From positions 186,001-250,000 of the forward strand of contig NZ_MUZU01000003.1 in NCBI RefSeq assembly GCF_002000085.1: a DNA stretch of 64,000 bases, written 5' to 3'. The notes beneath the pieces were generated by a model. That model was given only the letters and a program-made list of their open reading frames with translations. It did no database searches and was not told the origin of the DNA. Positions 1 to 8,823 of this stretch are shown one piece after another; position 1 is the stretch's first letter, and every line of letters begins with the position of its first letter. This stretch comes from Pseudocolwellia agarivorans. GTDB lineage: Bacteria > Pseudomonadota > Gammaproteobacteria > Enterobacterales > Alteromonadaceae. The position numbers were made by a program, and so were the translations under genes.

Positions 1-833
1 AAGGTTTGACCCAACTGATACTTTGCCATGAGCTTTATAACCCCTTTTAATGATTTAACTGAGCCATCATGCAAGTACGGGGAAGTTACTGCTACATTTC
101 TTAATGATGGCACTCGTAGCGTTTTAGTTGCGTAGTTACCATTCTCTCCTGAGAATGTATTAATAACACCAAGTTTTTGAAAAACATTTCCGCCAACATT
201 AGCGCCTTGATGACAAGAAGCACAACCGTAATCTTTAAACTTTTCGTAACCTTTTTTTGCAGAAGCACTAATCGCGTTGATATCTCCTAATAAAAACGCA
301 TCAAATTTAGAGGGAAGAATTAAGTTTTCTTCATAATAAAGAAGTGCATTTATAATATTAGTTTTTGACACCCCTGTTTTATAAATTACCTTAAAAAGCT
401 TCGTGTATACCACATCATTTGCAAGGGCATTGATTGTAAAGGCCCAATCAATGTTCATAACTTTAGGGTTATTGAGTATCATTTCTAAATGGGGTTTTAA
501 CTGATTATATTTACCCAACCAACCTAGGTAATAATTTTTACTCACATTAAAAACGGTTGGCGAATTAGTTGAAAGGTTTATAGAGGTTTTTAACCCGTCA
601 TCTCCTCCTGCTGTAAGGTTATGGCAAGAATAACAAGAGGTATTTTGATTTCCAGATAAACGATTGTCTTTAAATAATAATTCACCTAATTCAAATTTTT
701 CTGTATCGATAGAGGGATTTTTAACGATTGGAATAATAGGCTCTATTGCTATGCAGCTAAAAGTAATACATGAGAAAAAAAAACATAAGTAAATACGTTT
801 ATTGATAAGCGTATTTAAAAGTAAATAGATCAA
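1..833 (-). CDS. Di-haem cytochrome c peroxidase / MauG family, C-terminus cut by window edge
   Basis: This secreted c-type cytochrome probably reduces hydrogen peroxide or oxidises a partner in the periplasm. The reverse strand reads through two haem-binding CxxCH motifs, CYSCH near residue 70 and CASCH near residue 210, followed by the family signature VPSLRN and PYLHDGS. The frame runs off the left edge, so the last part is missing. No ATG is in frame near the 5' end. I chose TTG at 833 because an AGGA motif lies nine bases upstream and the product begins with a positively charged and then strongly hydrophobic signal segment. A GTG at 860 is the alternative. A different peroxidase of the same family is cut by the right edge of the window. 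Confidence 0.82.
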   Translation of the reverse strand, partial: MIYLLLNTLINKRIYLCFFFSCITFSCIAIEPIIPIVKNPSIDTEKFELGELLFKDNRLSGNQNTSCYSCHNLTAGGDDGLKTSINLSTNSPTVFNVSKNYYLGWLGKYNQLKPHLEMILNNPKVMNIDWAFTINALANDVVYTKLFKVIYKTGVSKTNIINALLYYEENLILPSKFDAFLLGDINAISASAKKGYEKFKDYGCASCHQGANVGGNVFQKLGVINTFSGENGNYATKTLRVPSLRNVAVTSPYLHDGSVKSLKGVIKLMAKYQLGQT

Positions 834-996
834 ATTATAGTTTCCTAAACGACATCGCACACTCTAATTAGTATACAGTAAAGTTACAATCCGCAAGCAA
901 AACTACATTTAAAGTTTAAACCTGATAGCTCAACACCTCCTTATTATGCCGCTTAACCACCTGACCACCAAATTAAATATTAGCGCTTTAGATAAA

Positions 997-1035
997 AAAA
1001 AGAGCTCCTAATTTTACTCAGAAGCTCTTTTACAG
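997..1035. terminator. Hairpin terminator, probably bidirectional
   Basis: An AAGAGCT arm pairs with AGCTCTT across a short loop, with A-rich sequence on one side and T-rich on the other. It lies just beyond the stop codon of the reverse-strand TonB receptor and would end its transcript. Confidence 0.6.
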
Positions 1036-1065
1036 GGGGACTATTTTTACTAACGTAAGTGCTAA

Positions 1066-3939
1066 CTAAAAGCTTGTACGAACACCAAATGCATAACGAC
1101 GTCCGGTATCATCTAATTGTAAAAACTGGCTTTCGTAACGCCCATGTTGTTTAACAACCGAATCCGTTAAGTTAGTTCCTTCAATAAATATTTGTGTTGT
1201 TTCATTAAAGTTATAAGCAACACGTACATCAATTTGATCGTATTCTTCAGTAAACCATGGCTCTATGCCTTGGAATCGAGAGAAGAACTTAGAACGTTTG
1301 TTGTAAGCAATACGAGCTTCAATAGTTTCATCGTCATAAAACAATACAATGTTTTTCGAATCACCCAAGCCTGGTAACGCTAAGTTGTTATCAGTTTTAG
1401 ATACATCAAAATCATGGTCTGAATCAACGTAAGTTAAGTTAGCTGAAACACCAATAGCATTGAATGGCGCAGGCAACATATCAAACACTTGTTGAAAAGC
1501 TATTTCAACACCATCAACACTGGTTTCTTCTAAGTTACGAGGACGTGTAACGTCTAAAAACAGAGTATTATTCGCAACATCTATTTTATTATCAGGGTCT
1601 GGATAACCGATAAGTGCGTCTAATTTAGGTATGGTTAACCCTTCTCGCTCAACGCCACTTACAATAAAACCATTGATGTCTTTACGGAAGAAACCTGCTG
1701 TTAAGAAACCTGTTTCGCTGTAATACCACTCTAACGATAAATCAAAGTTGTCAGCTACGAATGGTTCTAAATCAGGATTACCTGCTGTTGCCTCTAATCC
1801 TGTGTAACGAATTTCTTGAGCGGTAACTGCTGCTGGATTTAACATCGTCATTTCTGGACGCGTTAAAGTTTTAGAATAAGCTAAACGAGCCACAAAGTTA
1901 TCAGTAATGTCTAAACGTGCATTAATGCTCGGTAAAAATTCACTGTAATCTGATGAAGCAATAAGAGGTGTTACTTCGCTCGACCGTTGTACTACCAATG
2001 AATCAGTTACTGACGGGCTTGGCTTAACTTCAACAAAAGCTTGCGCATAACCCAACGAGTCTAATTTAGTTTCGGTATAACGTACGCCAGCATTAATCAC
2101 TAATGGCATATCAGCGACTTCCATTTCGAAAGTACCATTGACATAAGCTGACACAATGTCTTCTTCAATGTTATATGATCTTGGCGAGTCTTGAACAACA
2201 TTGTAACCGCCCGGTAAAAAGTCACTTGCTGATGTGCCTGGTGCTAAGCCATTTTCTGTATCACGTTGAGCAAGTGTTTCTGGACGTTCTAAATATTCAA
2301 ACCATGCTTCTTGGTTAAAATAAAGTGCATCAGATCTAAAGTCGCCTTTAGCGCCAGATAAGAAACCACTACGATTTACTGGCGTAAAAATATTAGCGGG
2401 TAAATCCACACGGCCATTTAGATAAAAGCCTGCATTAGGTGAAGTCGTATCATATTTAGATTTTTCTTGCGTTGATGTAATAGCACCAAAGGTAACTTCG
2501 GTAAGAAATTCACTATCAACAACCCAAGTAAAATCAGCTTTTAGCTCGGTAATATCATCTTTAAAATTTTCACCTTTACGTTTACCAAACCACGAACGTT
2601 GGTCATTAGGATCAGCAGCTAACACTTCAGAACCTAGCGTATAATCAAAACTATCAATATTGCCATCTTGATTCGTATCGGTTGAATTAGGCGTAAATTT
2701 AAATACTTGCATGATTGGTGCATCGCCACCTTGTGTATTATCTACACGTAAAATATGGTCGCTTGCACGAGATACTACGTAGTAATCTTTACCGCCGGCT
2801 TTCATTTCAGCCGTTGATTTTGATACATCAAATACAGCAGACAAATTATCAGAAAGCTCCCATTCTAATTTGGCACCAAATTGCTTAGCCGTTGACGGAC
2901 GATTATTAGAGAACTGCACATACATAGGCGATTCAATCATGTCGTAACTAGTGATCACGTTATTTTCGTCGGCAACTAAATTATGTATAGCTGGTGGACT
3001 ACGGTGTGAAAATCGGTCATTAATTGTTGATTCAACATCTAACTTCGAATAAAGCGCATCAATGGTTAATACCATATTATCGTTTGGCGTATATTGGAAA
3101 ACCCCTGTAGCGCCTGTGCGGCTTCTATCTTCTAAACTACGAGCATAGTTATATTGTCTTTGGTAAGTATATTTACCGGCACCGTTACCTTGGTTATCTC
3201 TGAATTTCCATAAATCACTTCCAGTGTAATTTTGAGTATCCCAACGACCTGATTCCGGTGTTGTTCCCGTAAGAATTGAATCTTGAGTGGAAACACGCTC
3301 TTGATGAGAAACCGATAATAAAAGACCTACAGTATCATCAGCAAACGTATTGCTAATAAAACCGAAGATGTTAGGACTTAGCTCGCTCGATTTGTCTTCG
3401 TACATCCCCTTTGCACTAGCAACGGCTTTAAATTTTCCTATATCTAATGGCTTTTGAGTTTTTAAATTAATGGTTGAGCCAATACCTCCTTCTTGTAAAG
3501 CAACACTTGATGTTTTGAACACATCAGCAGCACCAATAAGCTCTGAAGAAAGTAAATCAAAATGGAATGCTCTACCTGGAGAGTCTGACGCCATACGACG
3601 ACCGTTTAATAATACCGTATTAAATTCTGGACCAAAGCCACGCACTGTCACTTTTTGACCTTCGCCACCATTACGGTCAATTGATACACCAGAAATACGT
3701 TGTAAAGATTCAGCCACGTTTGAGTCTGGAAATTTACCAATGTCTTCTGACACTATGCTGTCTTTAATAAAGTTGCTGTCTTTTTTTAATGCGGCAACAG
3801 CAACCAAACTATTTTTAAGACCTGTAACGGTAATAACCTCAACATTTTCTTTAGCTTCTTCGGCTAGTAGTGGCGCGGTATTTAATGCACTCAATACAGT
3901 AATAACGGCAGCTGCAACTTTCGTTTTTTTAATGAACAT
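1066..3939 (-). CDS. TonB-dependent outer-membrane receptor, large TIGR01782-type (carbohydrate uptake clade)
   Basis: This 957-residue beta-barrel probably imports oligosaccharides across the outer membrane using TonB energy. The start at 3939 is preceded by a GAGGGG ribosome site; an upstream in-frame ATG at 4026 adds a stretch that does not look like a signal peptide. A signal peptide ends near LLAEE, then comes the segment EVITVTG and a plug domain with the motifs VAESLQRISGVSIDR and VRGFGPEFN. The long barrel ends in Phe, as expected for outer-membrane assembly. The size and plug sequence match the proteobacterial family often linked to glycan use. The sulfatase gene lies just upstream on the same strand, supporting a role with sulfated algal glycans. 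The exact ligand cannot be read from sequence. Confidence 0.9.
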   Translation of the reverse strand: MFIKKTKVAAAVITVLSALNTAPLLAEEAKENVEVITVTGLKNSLVAVAALKKDSNFIKDSIVSEDIGKFPDSNVAESLQRISGVSIDRNGGEGQKVTVRGFGPEFNTVLLNGRRMASDSPGRAFHFDLLSSELIGAADVFKTSSVALQEGGIGSTINLKTQKPLDIGKFKAVASAKGMYEDKSSELSPNIFGFISNTFADDTVGLLLSVSHQERVSTQDSILTGTTPESGRWDTQNYTGSDLWKFRDNQGNGAGKYTYQRQYNYARSLEDRSRTGATGVFQYTPNDNMVLTIDALYSKLDVESTINDRFSHRSPPAIHNLVADENNVITSYDMIESPMYVQFSNNRPSTAKQFGAKLEWELSDNLSAVFDVSKSTAEMKAGGKDYYVVSRASDHILRVDNTQGGDAPIMQVFKFTPNSTDTNQDGNIDSFDYTLGSEVLAADPNDQRSWFGKRKGENFKDDITELKADFTWVVDSEFLTEVTFGAITSTQEKSKYDTTSPNAGFYLNGRVDLPANIFTPVNRSGFLSGAKGDFRSDALYFNQEAWFEYLERPETLAQRDTENGLAPGTSASDFLPGGYNVVQDSPRSYNIEEDIVSAYVNGTFEMEVADMPLVINAGVRYTETKLDSLGYAQAFVEVKPSPSVTDSLVVQRSSEVTPLIASSDYSEFLPSINARLDITDNFVARLAYSKTLTRPEMTMLNPAAVTAQEIRYTGLEATAGNPDLEPFVADNFDLSLEWYYSETGFLTAGFFRKDINGFIVSGVEREGLTIPKLDALIGYPDPDNKIDVANNTLFLDVTRPRNLEETSVDGVEIAFQQVFDMLPAPFNAIGVSANLTYVDSDHDFDVSKTDNNLALPGLGDSKNIVLFYDDETIEARIAYNKRSKFFSRFQGIEPWFTEEYDQIDVRVAYNFNETTQIFIEGTNLTDSVVKQHGRYESQFLQLDDTGRRYAFGVRTSF

Positions 3940-4405
3940 ATTGTCCCCTCGATGTCTTTGCTTTTTGTTGTATGTGTTTGTTGTATTAATTTTCAGATGC
4001 TGATGGTCTAAAGCTAAGCGACGCAAAACTCAAATTTCTATTCATTTAGCAGATAACAAACAGCACCTTTTTATTATTTTTTTTAGCAGGCTATTCATAA
4101 CGTATTTAGTAAAAAACAGTTTATTAAATAGCTGTATAAAACTTACTCTTGAGAGATATATAAGTCAATATAAGTTAATTAAAATATTTAAAAGCACTAA
4201 AACTCAATAAGATACAATTAAACACAAAACAAAATAAAACCAATTAAAACTAATTTAAGTTAATCGTACGTGATTTAGTCAGAAAAATTAGCAGTAAAAA
4301 TATAAATATTTGAGGAGGTTTTACAATGAATACGAAGATATTAGTAACAAGCTGAATTAAAAAAGGGAAAACGTAAATGAATAATAATGTGTGTTTTTAT
4401 TAGAA
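3940..4405. other. Intergenic leader upstream of the TonB receptor
   Basis: This stretch of about 470 bases is very AT-rich and has no credible coding frame. It must hold the receptor promoter, because a terminator separates the sulfatase from the receptor. I could not pick out a convincing operator. Confidence 0.4.
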
Positions 4406-4437
4406 ATAAAAAAGGATAAACATAACGTTTATCCTTT
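4406..4437 (-). terminator. Rho-independent terminator of the sulfatase gene
   Basis: A perfect ten-base stem (AAGGATAAAC with GTTTATCCTT, loop of five) is followed on the reverse strand by six T residues. It lies about 40 bases beyond the sulfatase stop codon. Confidence 0.8.
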
Positions 4438-4473
4438 AATACATATTTGGCTTAGTAAGCAGGTTATGAATCT

Positions 4474-6078
4474 TTAACGCTTTGTGTATTGCTGGTACAT
4501 TTGCGATAAATCCACTTGATCTTCAAGGCTATTTTGTAATGTTATCAACTCTGAAAATAAATCATTAACTTTTGATAAATACATTGCGTTATTAGCTAGA
4601 TCTTGCATTTCGTTAGGGTCTTTTTTCAGATCAAATAATTTCACTTTATTAGCGTCCGGATAAACAATCAGTTTATATCCGTCTTTTTTGATCATTCTTT
4701 GACTATTGATATAAGCACCATAAATAGCATCGTAATGGCTTTTAGTGGCATTCCCCTTAGCTAGGTCGATAATCGAATTAAAAAATACATACTCAGGCTT
4801 ATCGGCACCGGCTAACTCTAAGCTGGTTGCCATAGCGTCTTGCAGGTAAATGTTAGCATCAACTTTATGTCCGCCTTCAATACCTGGCCCCCAAATAATG
4901 AATGGGGCTTTAATACTTTCTTCATACATGTTTTGCTTACCAAATAAACCATGCTCACCTACCGCTAAACCATGATCTGCAGTATAAATAATATAAGTAT
5001 TATCCATTTTCCCGCTGGCTTTTAGGGCTGACATAATTTCACCAACTTGCGCATCTAAATGAGTAATAAGTGCATAGTATTCTTTTAGATGCGCACGCGT
5101 TGCATATTCGGTTCGAGGAAATGGTGCTAAAGCCGCGTCTCGTAAACTAGGACCATTACCTATTAAATCTTTATCTGGATAATTGTCTTGCCAGCTTTTA
5201 GGTAACGATAAATCTGCTGCTGTGTATTTGTCTTGATACGCTTTTGGAGCTTGTCGTGGATCATGAGGCGCATTAAAAGCAATATACATAAAGAATGGAT
5301 CAGGTTTAGTTGCCACTTGTTCAATAAAAGATACCGCGTCATCTTTTAGTACTTCACTCCAATGTTTACCACCTTTATAAAATCCACCATGCTTTGGATC
5401 CGTTGGCGACCATGAGTGATCGTCAGGGCCTAATGGGCGGTTATAACCTACAGGCATAAACTCTTGTACTGATTTATATTGGGTTTTACCCGCGTAAAAA
5501 TCGCTAAACAGCTGAACCATTTTATAATGGTCCCAGTGGTCTTTTGGCATGCCCGGCCTAACGTGAGTGCTGGTATTAAAAACTTTGTCTGCCTTTGCTG
5601 CAACATGCCATTTACCTGTCATGTAGGTATCATAACCTTGTGCTTCAAGTAGTTTTGCCCATGTTTGGTCTATCCCTTTGCCTTGGCTAAACTCCATATC
5701 CATTTTATGGGCTTGCCACACTGAACGACCAGAATTTAGCATGGTACGCGATGCTTGACATACCGCACCATTCCAAGCCCCCATATTATGAGCATTAGTA
5801 AAGTTAACGCCTTTTTGCGCAAGTTTATCTAAGTTAGGGGTTTGTATTTCGGTATTACCGTATGCACCTATTGTTTTAGCTGATTGGTCATCAGCGAATA
5901 TAAACACAATATTAGGCTTTGTTGACTTAACAGATGCTTCGTTTTGCTCTCTATTTAATTCTGCCACTTTTTTAGCATTAACCGTGTTATTACTGCTAGG
6001 TTCTGAACACCCCATGAAAGTAAAAATAGCCGCTATCACAAGAGTAAACATGTTAATTTTTATAGTTTTATTTGGCAT
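4474..6078 (-). CDS. Family S1 sulfatase, lipoprotein (iduronate/choline-sulfatase-like)
   Basis: This 534-residue enzyme hydrolyses sulfate esters, probably on an algal polysaccharide. The N-terminus carries a lipobox ending FMGC at residue 24, so it is anchored in a membrane facing the periplasm. The metal-binding segment IVFIFADDQ lies near residues 57-65. The formylglycine motif C-Q-A-S-R has its cysteine at 107, making it a Cys-type sulfatase that needs a formylglycine-generating enzyme encoded elsewhere. YTADHG and GKQNMYEESIKAPF follow the S1 pattern. The start has a GAGG motif nine bases upstream. The gene ends at its own terminator, upstream of the TonB receptor. The subfamily and the substrate remain unassigned. 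Confidence 0.88.
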   Translation of the reverse strand: MPNKTIKINMFTLVIAAIFTFMGCSEPSSNNTVNAKKVAELNREQNEASVKSTKPNIVFIFADDQSAKTIGAYGNTEIQTPNLDKLAQKGVNFTNAHNMGAWNGAVCQASRTMLNSGRSVWQAHKMDMEFSQGKGIDQTWAKLLEAQGYDTYMTGKWHVAAKADKVFNTSTHVRPGMPKDHWDHYKMVQLFSDFYAGKTQYKSVQEFMPVGYNRPLGPDDHSWSPTDPKHGGFYKGGKHWSEVLKDDAVSFIEQVATKPDPFFMYIAFNAPHDPRQAPKAYQDKYTAADLSLPKSWQDNYPDKDLIGNGPSLRDAALAPFPRTEYATRAHLKEYYALITHLDAQVGEIMSALKASGKMDNTYIIYTADHGLAVGEHGLFGKQNMYEESIKAPFIIWGPGIEGGHKVDANIYLQDAMATSLELAGADKPEYVFFNSIIDLAKGNATKSHYDAIYGAYINSQRMIKKDGYKLIVYPDANKVKLFDLKKDPNEMQDLANNAMYLSKVNDLFSELITLQNSLEDQVDLSQMYQQYTKR

Positions 6079-6527
6079 GGAGAGTAACCTCGTTACTTTT
6101 CAATTGTTCTGAATATGTAGATATTTAGCTAAGTCCTTGTGCATTTTTAGGTAAGGTAAATTTTTTACGCTACCAATCGCTTGCTAAGCACTGCCGTCGA
6201 TTGTTGGGGATTAAGCGCCAGCTAAGCTCCCTTTTGAAAATACCGTGTCGTTATTAAAATCTTGTTTAACGCCAATTAACTCTCATGCATAAAGTAATCT
6301 AGAAAGCTTTATAATAATAAGTCCGATAAAAATAATGCTATACCATGTTAACTGCCTTGCCTCCCTTTAAGGGGGAAACTATTGGGCTATACATGTCATC
6401 TCTTTAAGATAAAATACAGTTCAATAATTAATTTATTGTATGACAATTTATATACTAAATAAATACATCAAATATAAAACAATATGTACAACCTAGTTTC
6501 TCACACAATTTAAAGCGAAATGAATAA
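6079..6527. other. Divergent intergenic region between the sulfatase and regB-like genes
   Basis: This stretch of 449 bases has no credible gene. Bases about 6160-6240 are noticeably richer in G and C than the surroundings, and GCTAAG recurs three times between 6127 and 6225. A small palindrome CCCTTTAAGGG lies near 6364. The last 130 bases before the kinase are very AT-rich and probably contain its promoter. Confidence 0.35.
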
Positions 6528-7781
6528 ATGCTATTAACGCCAAAAAATACAAATAAATTACAGCTCATAATTAAATTGCGTTTTATCGCCGTTTTTATTC
6601 AAATTATTTTAATTTTATTTGTTAATTTAGGTTTAGATTACCACCTACCTACTGTCCCTTTATTTGCCATTATTTGTGCTGAGTTGGTATTTACTAGCGC
6701 GAGTTTTTTCTATCACAAAAGTAATATTTACACCCTAACGGCACTTTCAAACACGAAAGCTATTTTTATTCAAATTTGTGCTGATTTGTTGTTTCTATCC
6801 TTAATTTTATATTTCAGTGGCGGAGCAACTAACGCATTTGTTTCTTTATTATTAATTCCTATTGCCATTGCTGCGGTGTCATTAACATCTACATTACTGG
6901 TAATAATCGCAATACTTGCCGCTGTATCATACAGCTTACTTTTATGGCAATTACCTATGAGTGTGATGCATGGCAACATGGAAGGACATTTCATAGGAAT
7001 GTGGATCAATTTTTTACTGTCAGCCAGTGTCGTTGCATTAGTTGTAGGCAAAATGGCACGCAATATTAATCAACACAAAATTGCTATTGCCACATACCGT
7101 GAGAACCTATTAAAACAAGAGCAAGTAATGTCTTTAGGGGTTGCCTCTGCTCAAGTAACTCATCAACTAGCGACACCAATATCAACGGTTCAATTACTTG
7201 CCGATGAGCTTTTAGAAGACATGCCAGAAAATAGCATTGTTAAGGATATGCAAACGGAGTTACTCCGATGTAAAAAAAGTTTAGAGGCATTCAGGCAAAT
7301 AACATTCAATATAAAAGCACAAACTTTATTACCTACCTTATGTGAAGATATTCTCAAACAAATTGCTGATCACATTGCGTTAAATTATCCCGACATAATA
7401 TTAAAACAAACTCACAATAATAAGGTATTAACGGATAAGGCCATTGAAGCAGACGCTTCTTTACTCCCTGCTATTTTAAACTTGATGAATAATGCCATTA
7501 GGGCAACTAAAGCAAATAATAACAATACTATTGAATTATCAAGCGACATAAATACTCATTTATGGCAACTTGAAATTAGAGATTTTGGCACTGGGTTTAG
7601 TACAGAAAAAATGGCAGAATTAGGTACAAAACCTGTAGAGAGTAAGCAAGGTTTAGGCATGGCTGTTTTTTTAAGTTATACAACATTAGAAAGGTTAGGC
7701 GGTAAGCTAACACTTACAAACCATAAAGGTGGTGGCGCACTCGTCACCCTGACTTTACCCATATATGTTAAAAAGCGTTAA
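6528..7781 (+). CDS. regB: RegB/PrrB-like membrane sensor histidine kinase
   Basis: This 417-residue kinase probably senses the redox or respiratory state and phosphorylates the response regulator encoded 11 bases downstream. About six hydrophobic segments span residues 15-175. The RegB-type quinone-site motif GGxxNPF appears as GGATNAF at 98-104, with Ala replacing Pro. The phosphoacceptor His212 is in VTHQLATPIS, close to the RegB H-box, and Cys248 in LLRCKK sits where RegB carries its redox-active cysteine. The C-terminal ATPase domain has N-box (MNNAIRA) and G-box (DFGTGFS, GLGMAVF) motifs. Family membership is well supported; the signal sensed is inferred. Confidence 0.82.
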   Translation: MLLTPKNTNKLQLIIKLRFIAVFIQIILILFVNLGLDYHLPTVPLFAIICAELVFTSASFFYHKSNIYTLTALSNTKAIFIQICADLLFLSLILYFSGGATNAFVSLLLIPIAIAAVSLTSTLLVIIAILAAVSYSLLLWQLPMSVMHGNMEGHFIGMWINFLLSASVVALVVGKMARNINQHKIAIATYRENLLKQEQVMSLGVASAQVTHQLATPISTVQLLADELLEDMPENSIVKDMQTELLRCKKSLEAFRQITFNIKAQTLLPTLCEDILKQIADHIALNYPDIILKQTHNNKVLTDKAIEADASLLPAILNLMNNAIRATKANNNNTIELSSDINTHLWQLEIRDFGTGFSTEKMAELGTKPVESKQGLGMAVFLSYTTLERLGGKLTLTNHKGGGALVTLTLPIYVKKR

Positions 7782-7792
7782 AGGAATCGTAC

Positions 7793-8338
7793 TTGAAATT
7801 ACTCGTTGTAGAAGATGATCAGATATTTGCTAATACCGTAAAACGAAGAGTTGAAAAAAACGGTTTTGCTTGTATACATGCAGATAATGTTTCTGATGCT
7901 TTATTGGCATGCCATAGAGAATTGCCAAGCCATATTTTACTCGATATGAAACTGCATACAGAAAGTGGTTTAAGCTTAATAACCCCCATTAGAAAACTAT
8001 TGCCTAATAGCCGTATTGTTTTGTTAACAGGTTACGCCAGCATAGGTACAGCGGTAGATGCTATAAAACTTGGTGCAGACGACTATTTAAGTAAACCCAT
8101 AGATACAAAAACCCTTTTAGCCACGCTGAATAACTGCAGTGTGAATAATTTATCGAGCATAACACAAGTCGAAGAAGACGAGCTCACCCTATCGCCAGAA
8201 GAAGTAGAGTGGCAGTATATTCAGCAAGCATTGAAAGTAAACAAGGGGAATATTTCGGCTACAGCAAGGCAGCTTTCAATGCACCGACGTACCCTGCAAC
8301 GTAAACTACAAAAGCGTACTGCGCCTGCTGAAAGTTAA
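7793..8338 (+). CDS. regA: RegA/PrrA-like response regulator
   Basis: This 181-residue regulator receives phosphate from the preceding kinase and binds DNA. The receiver domain has acidic residues at 8-9, phosphoacceptor Asp51 in ILLDMKL, and the switch residues VLLTGY and LSKPI. The C-terminal helix-turn-helix GNISATARQLSMHRRTLQ is the compact Fis-like domain typical of RegA, PrrA and ActR. Translation starts at TTG 7793, with AAGGA seven bases upstream; the first ATG in frame lies far inside the receiver. The short gap to the kinase gene means the two are co-transcribed. Confidence 0.85.
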   Translation: MKLLVVEDDQIFANTVKRRVEKNGFACIHADNVSDALLACHRELPSHILLDMKLHTESGLSLITPIRKLLPNSRIVLLTGYASIGTAVDAIKLGADDYLSKPIDTKTLLATLNNCSVNNLSSITQVEEDELTLSPEEVEWQYIQQALKVNKGNISATARQLSMHRRTLQRKLQKRTAPAES

Positions 8339-8355
8339 AGAATTATTAGGTTGTT

Positions 8356-8823
8356 TTATAAAAGCCACTTCCTAAGCAGAGCGGGTTCTACTAAGCCACT
8401 TTTACCATGAAACGTCCCTTTTGTATCAACAAAGTAACTGCGTGGTAACTCACCATACCATGTAGGGTCTATAACATAACGATTACGATCAGCGGTTCCT
8501 TCTTCAAAAAAATACGTGGTGATATCTAATAATTGATACTTTTCCATCACCTGATAGCTTTCAGCATTTGCTTCATCGTCACCATCGGTATTAACAATAA
8601 TCACATCAATATTAGGGTTTTCTTTACGTAAGCTTTTAATTAACGCTAACTCTTTATAACAAGCAGGACAATCAACTGACCAGAGCACCATTAACCATTG
8701 TTTACCTAGATTTTTATTTTTAATTCGATTAAAAACATCACCATTAAAAGGGGCTACATTGGCCAGAACGCTATAACTACAAAAAGCGATACCACATATA
8801 ATAATATTTAAAATTTTACTCAT
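8356..8823 (-). CDS. Secreted thioredoxin-like (TlpA-type) protein with CPAC motif
   Basis: This 155-residue periplasmic protein has a signal peptide (residues 1-22) and a thioredoxin fold with active-site C-P-A-C at 52-55 in MVLWSVDCPAC, and a cis-Pro region LPRSYFVD. It probably reduces or oxidises disulfides, or delivers electrons to a metal-binding partner. The ATG overlaps the stop codon of the preceding propeller gene as ATGA, so the two are translationally coupled. The propeller protein carries a CxCC cluster, and it is a plausible thiol substrate. That link is inferred from position only. Its strand is opposite to regBA, and the two operons converge. Confidence 0.8.
   Translation of the reverse strand: MSKILNIIICGIAFCSYSVLANVAPFNGDVFNRIKNKNLGKQWLMVLWSVDCPACYKELALIKSLRKENPNIDVIIVNTDGDDEANAESYQVMEKYQLLDITTYFFEEGTADRNRYVIDPTWYGELPRSYFVDTKGTFHGKSGLVEPALLRKWLL

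Noticed and set aside
1192-1377. Small frames opposite the large TonB receptor and inside other long genes
   Set aside because: They are antisense shadows with no start signals or recognisable products.
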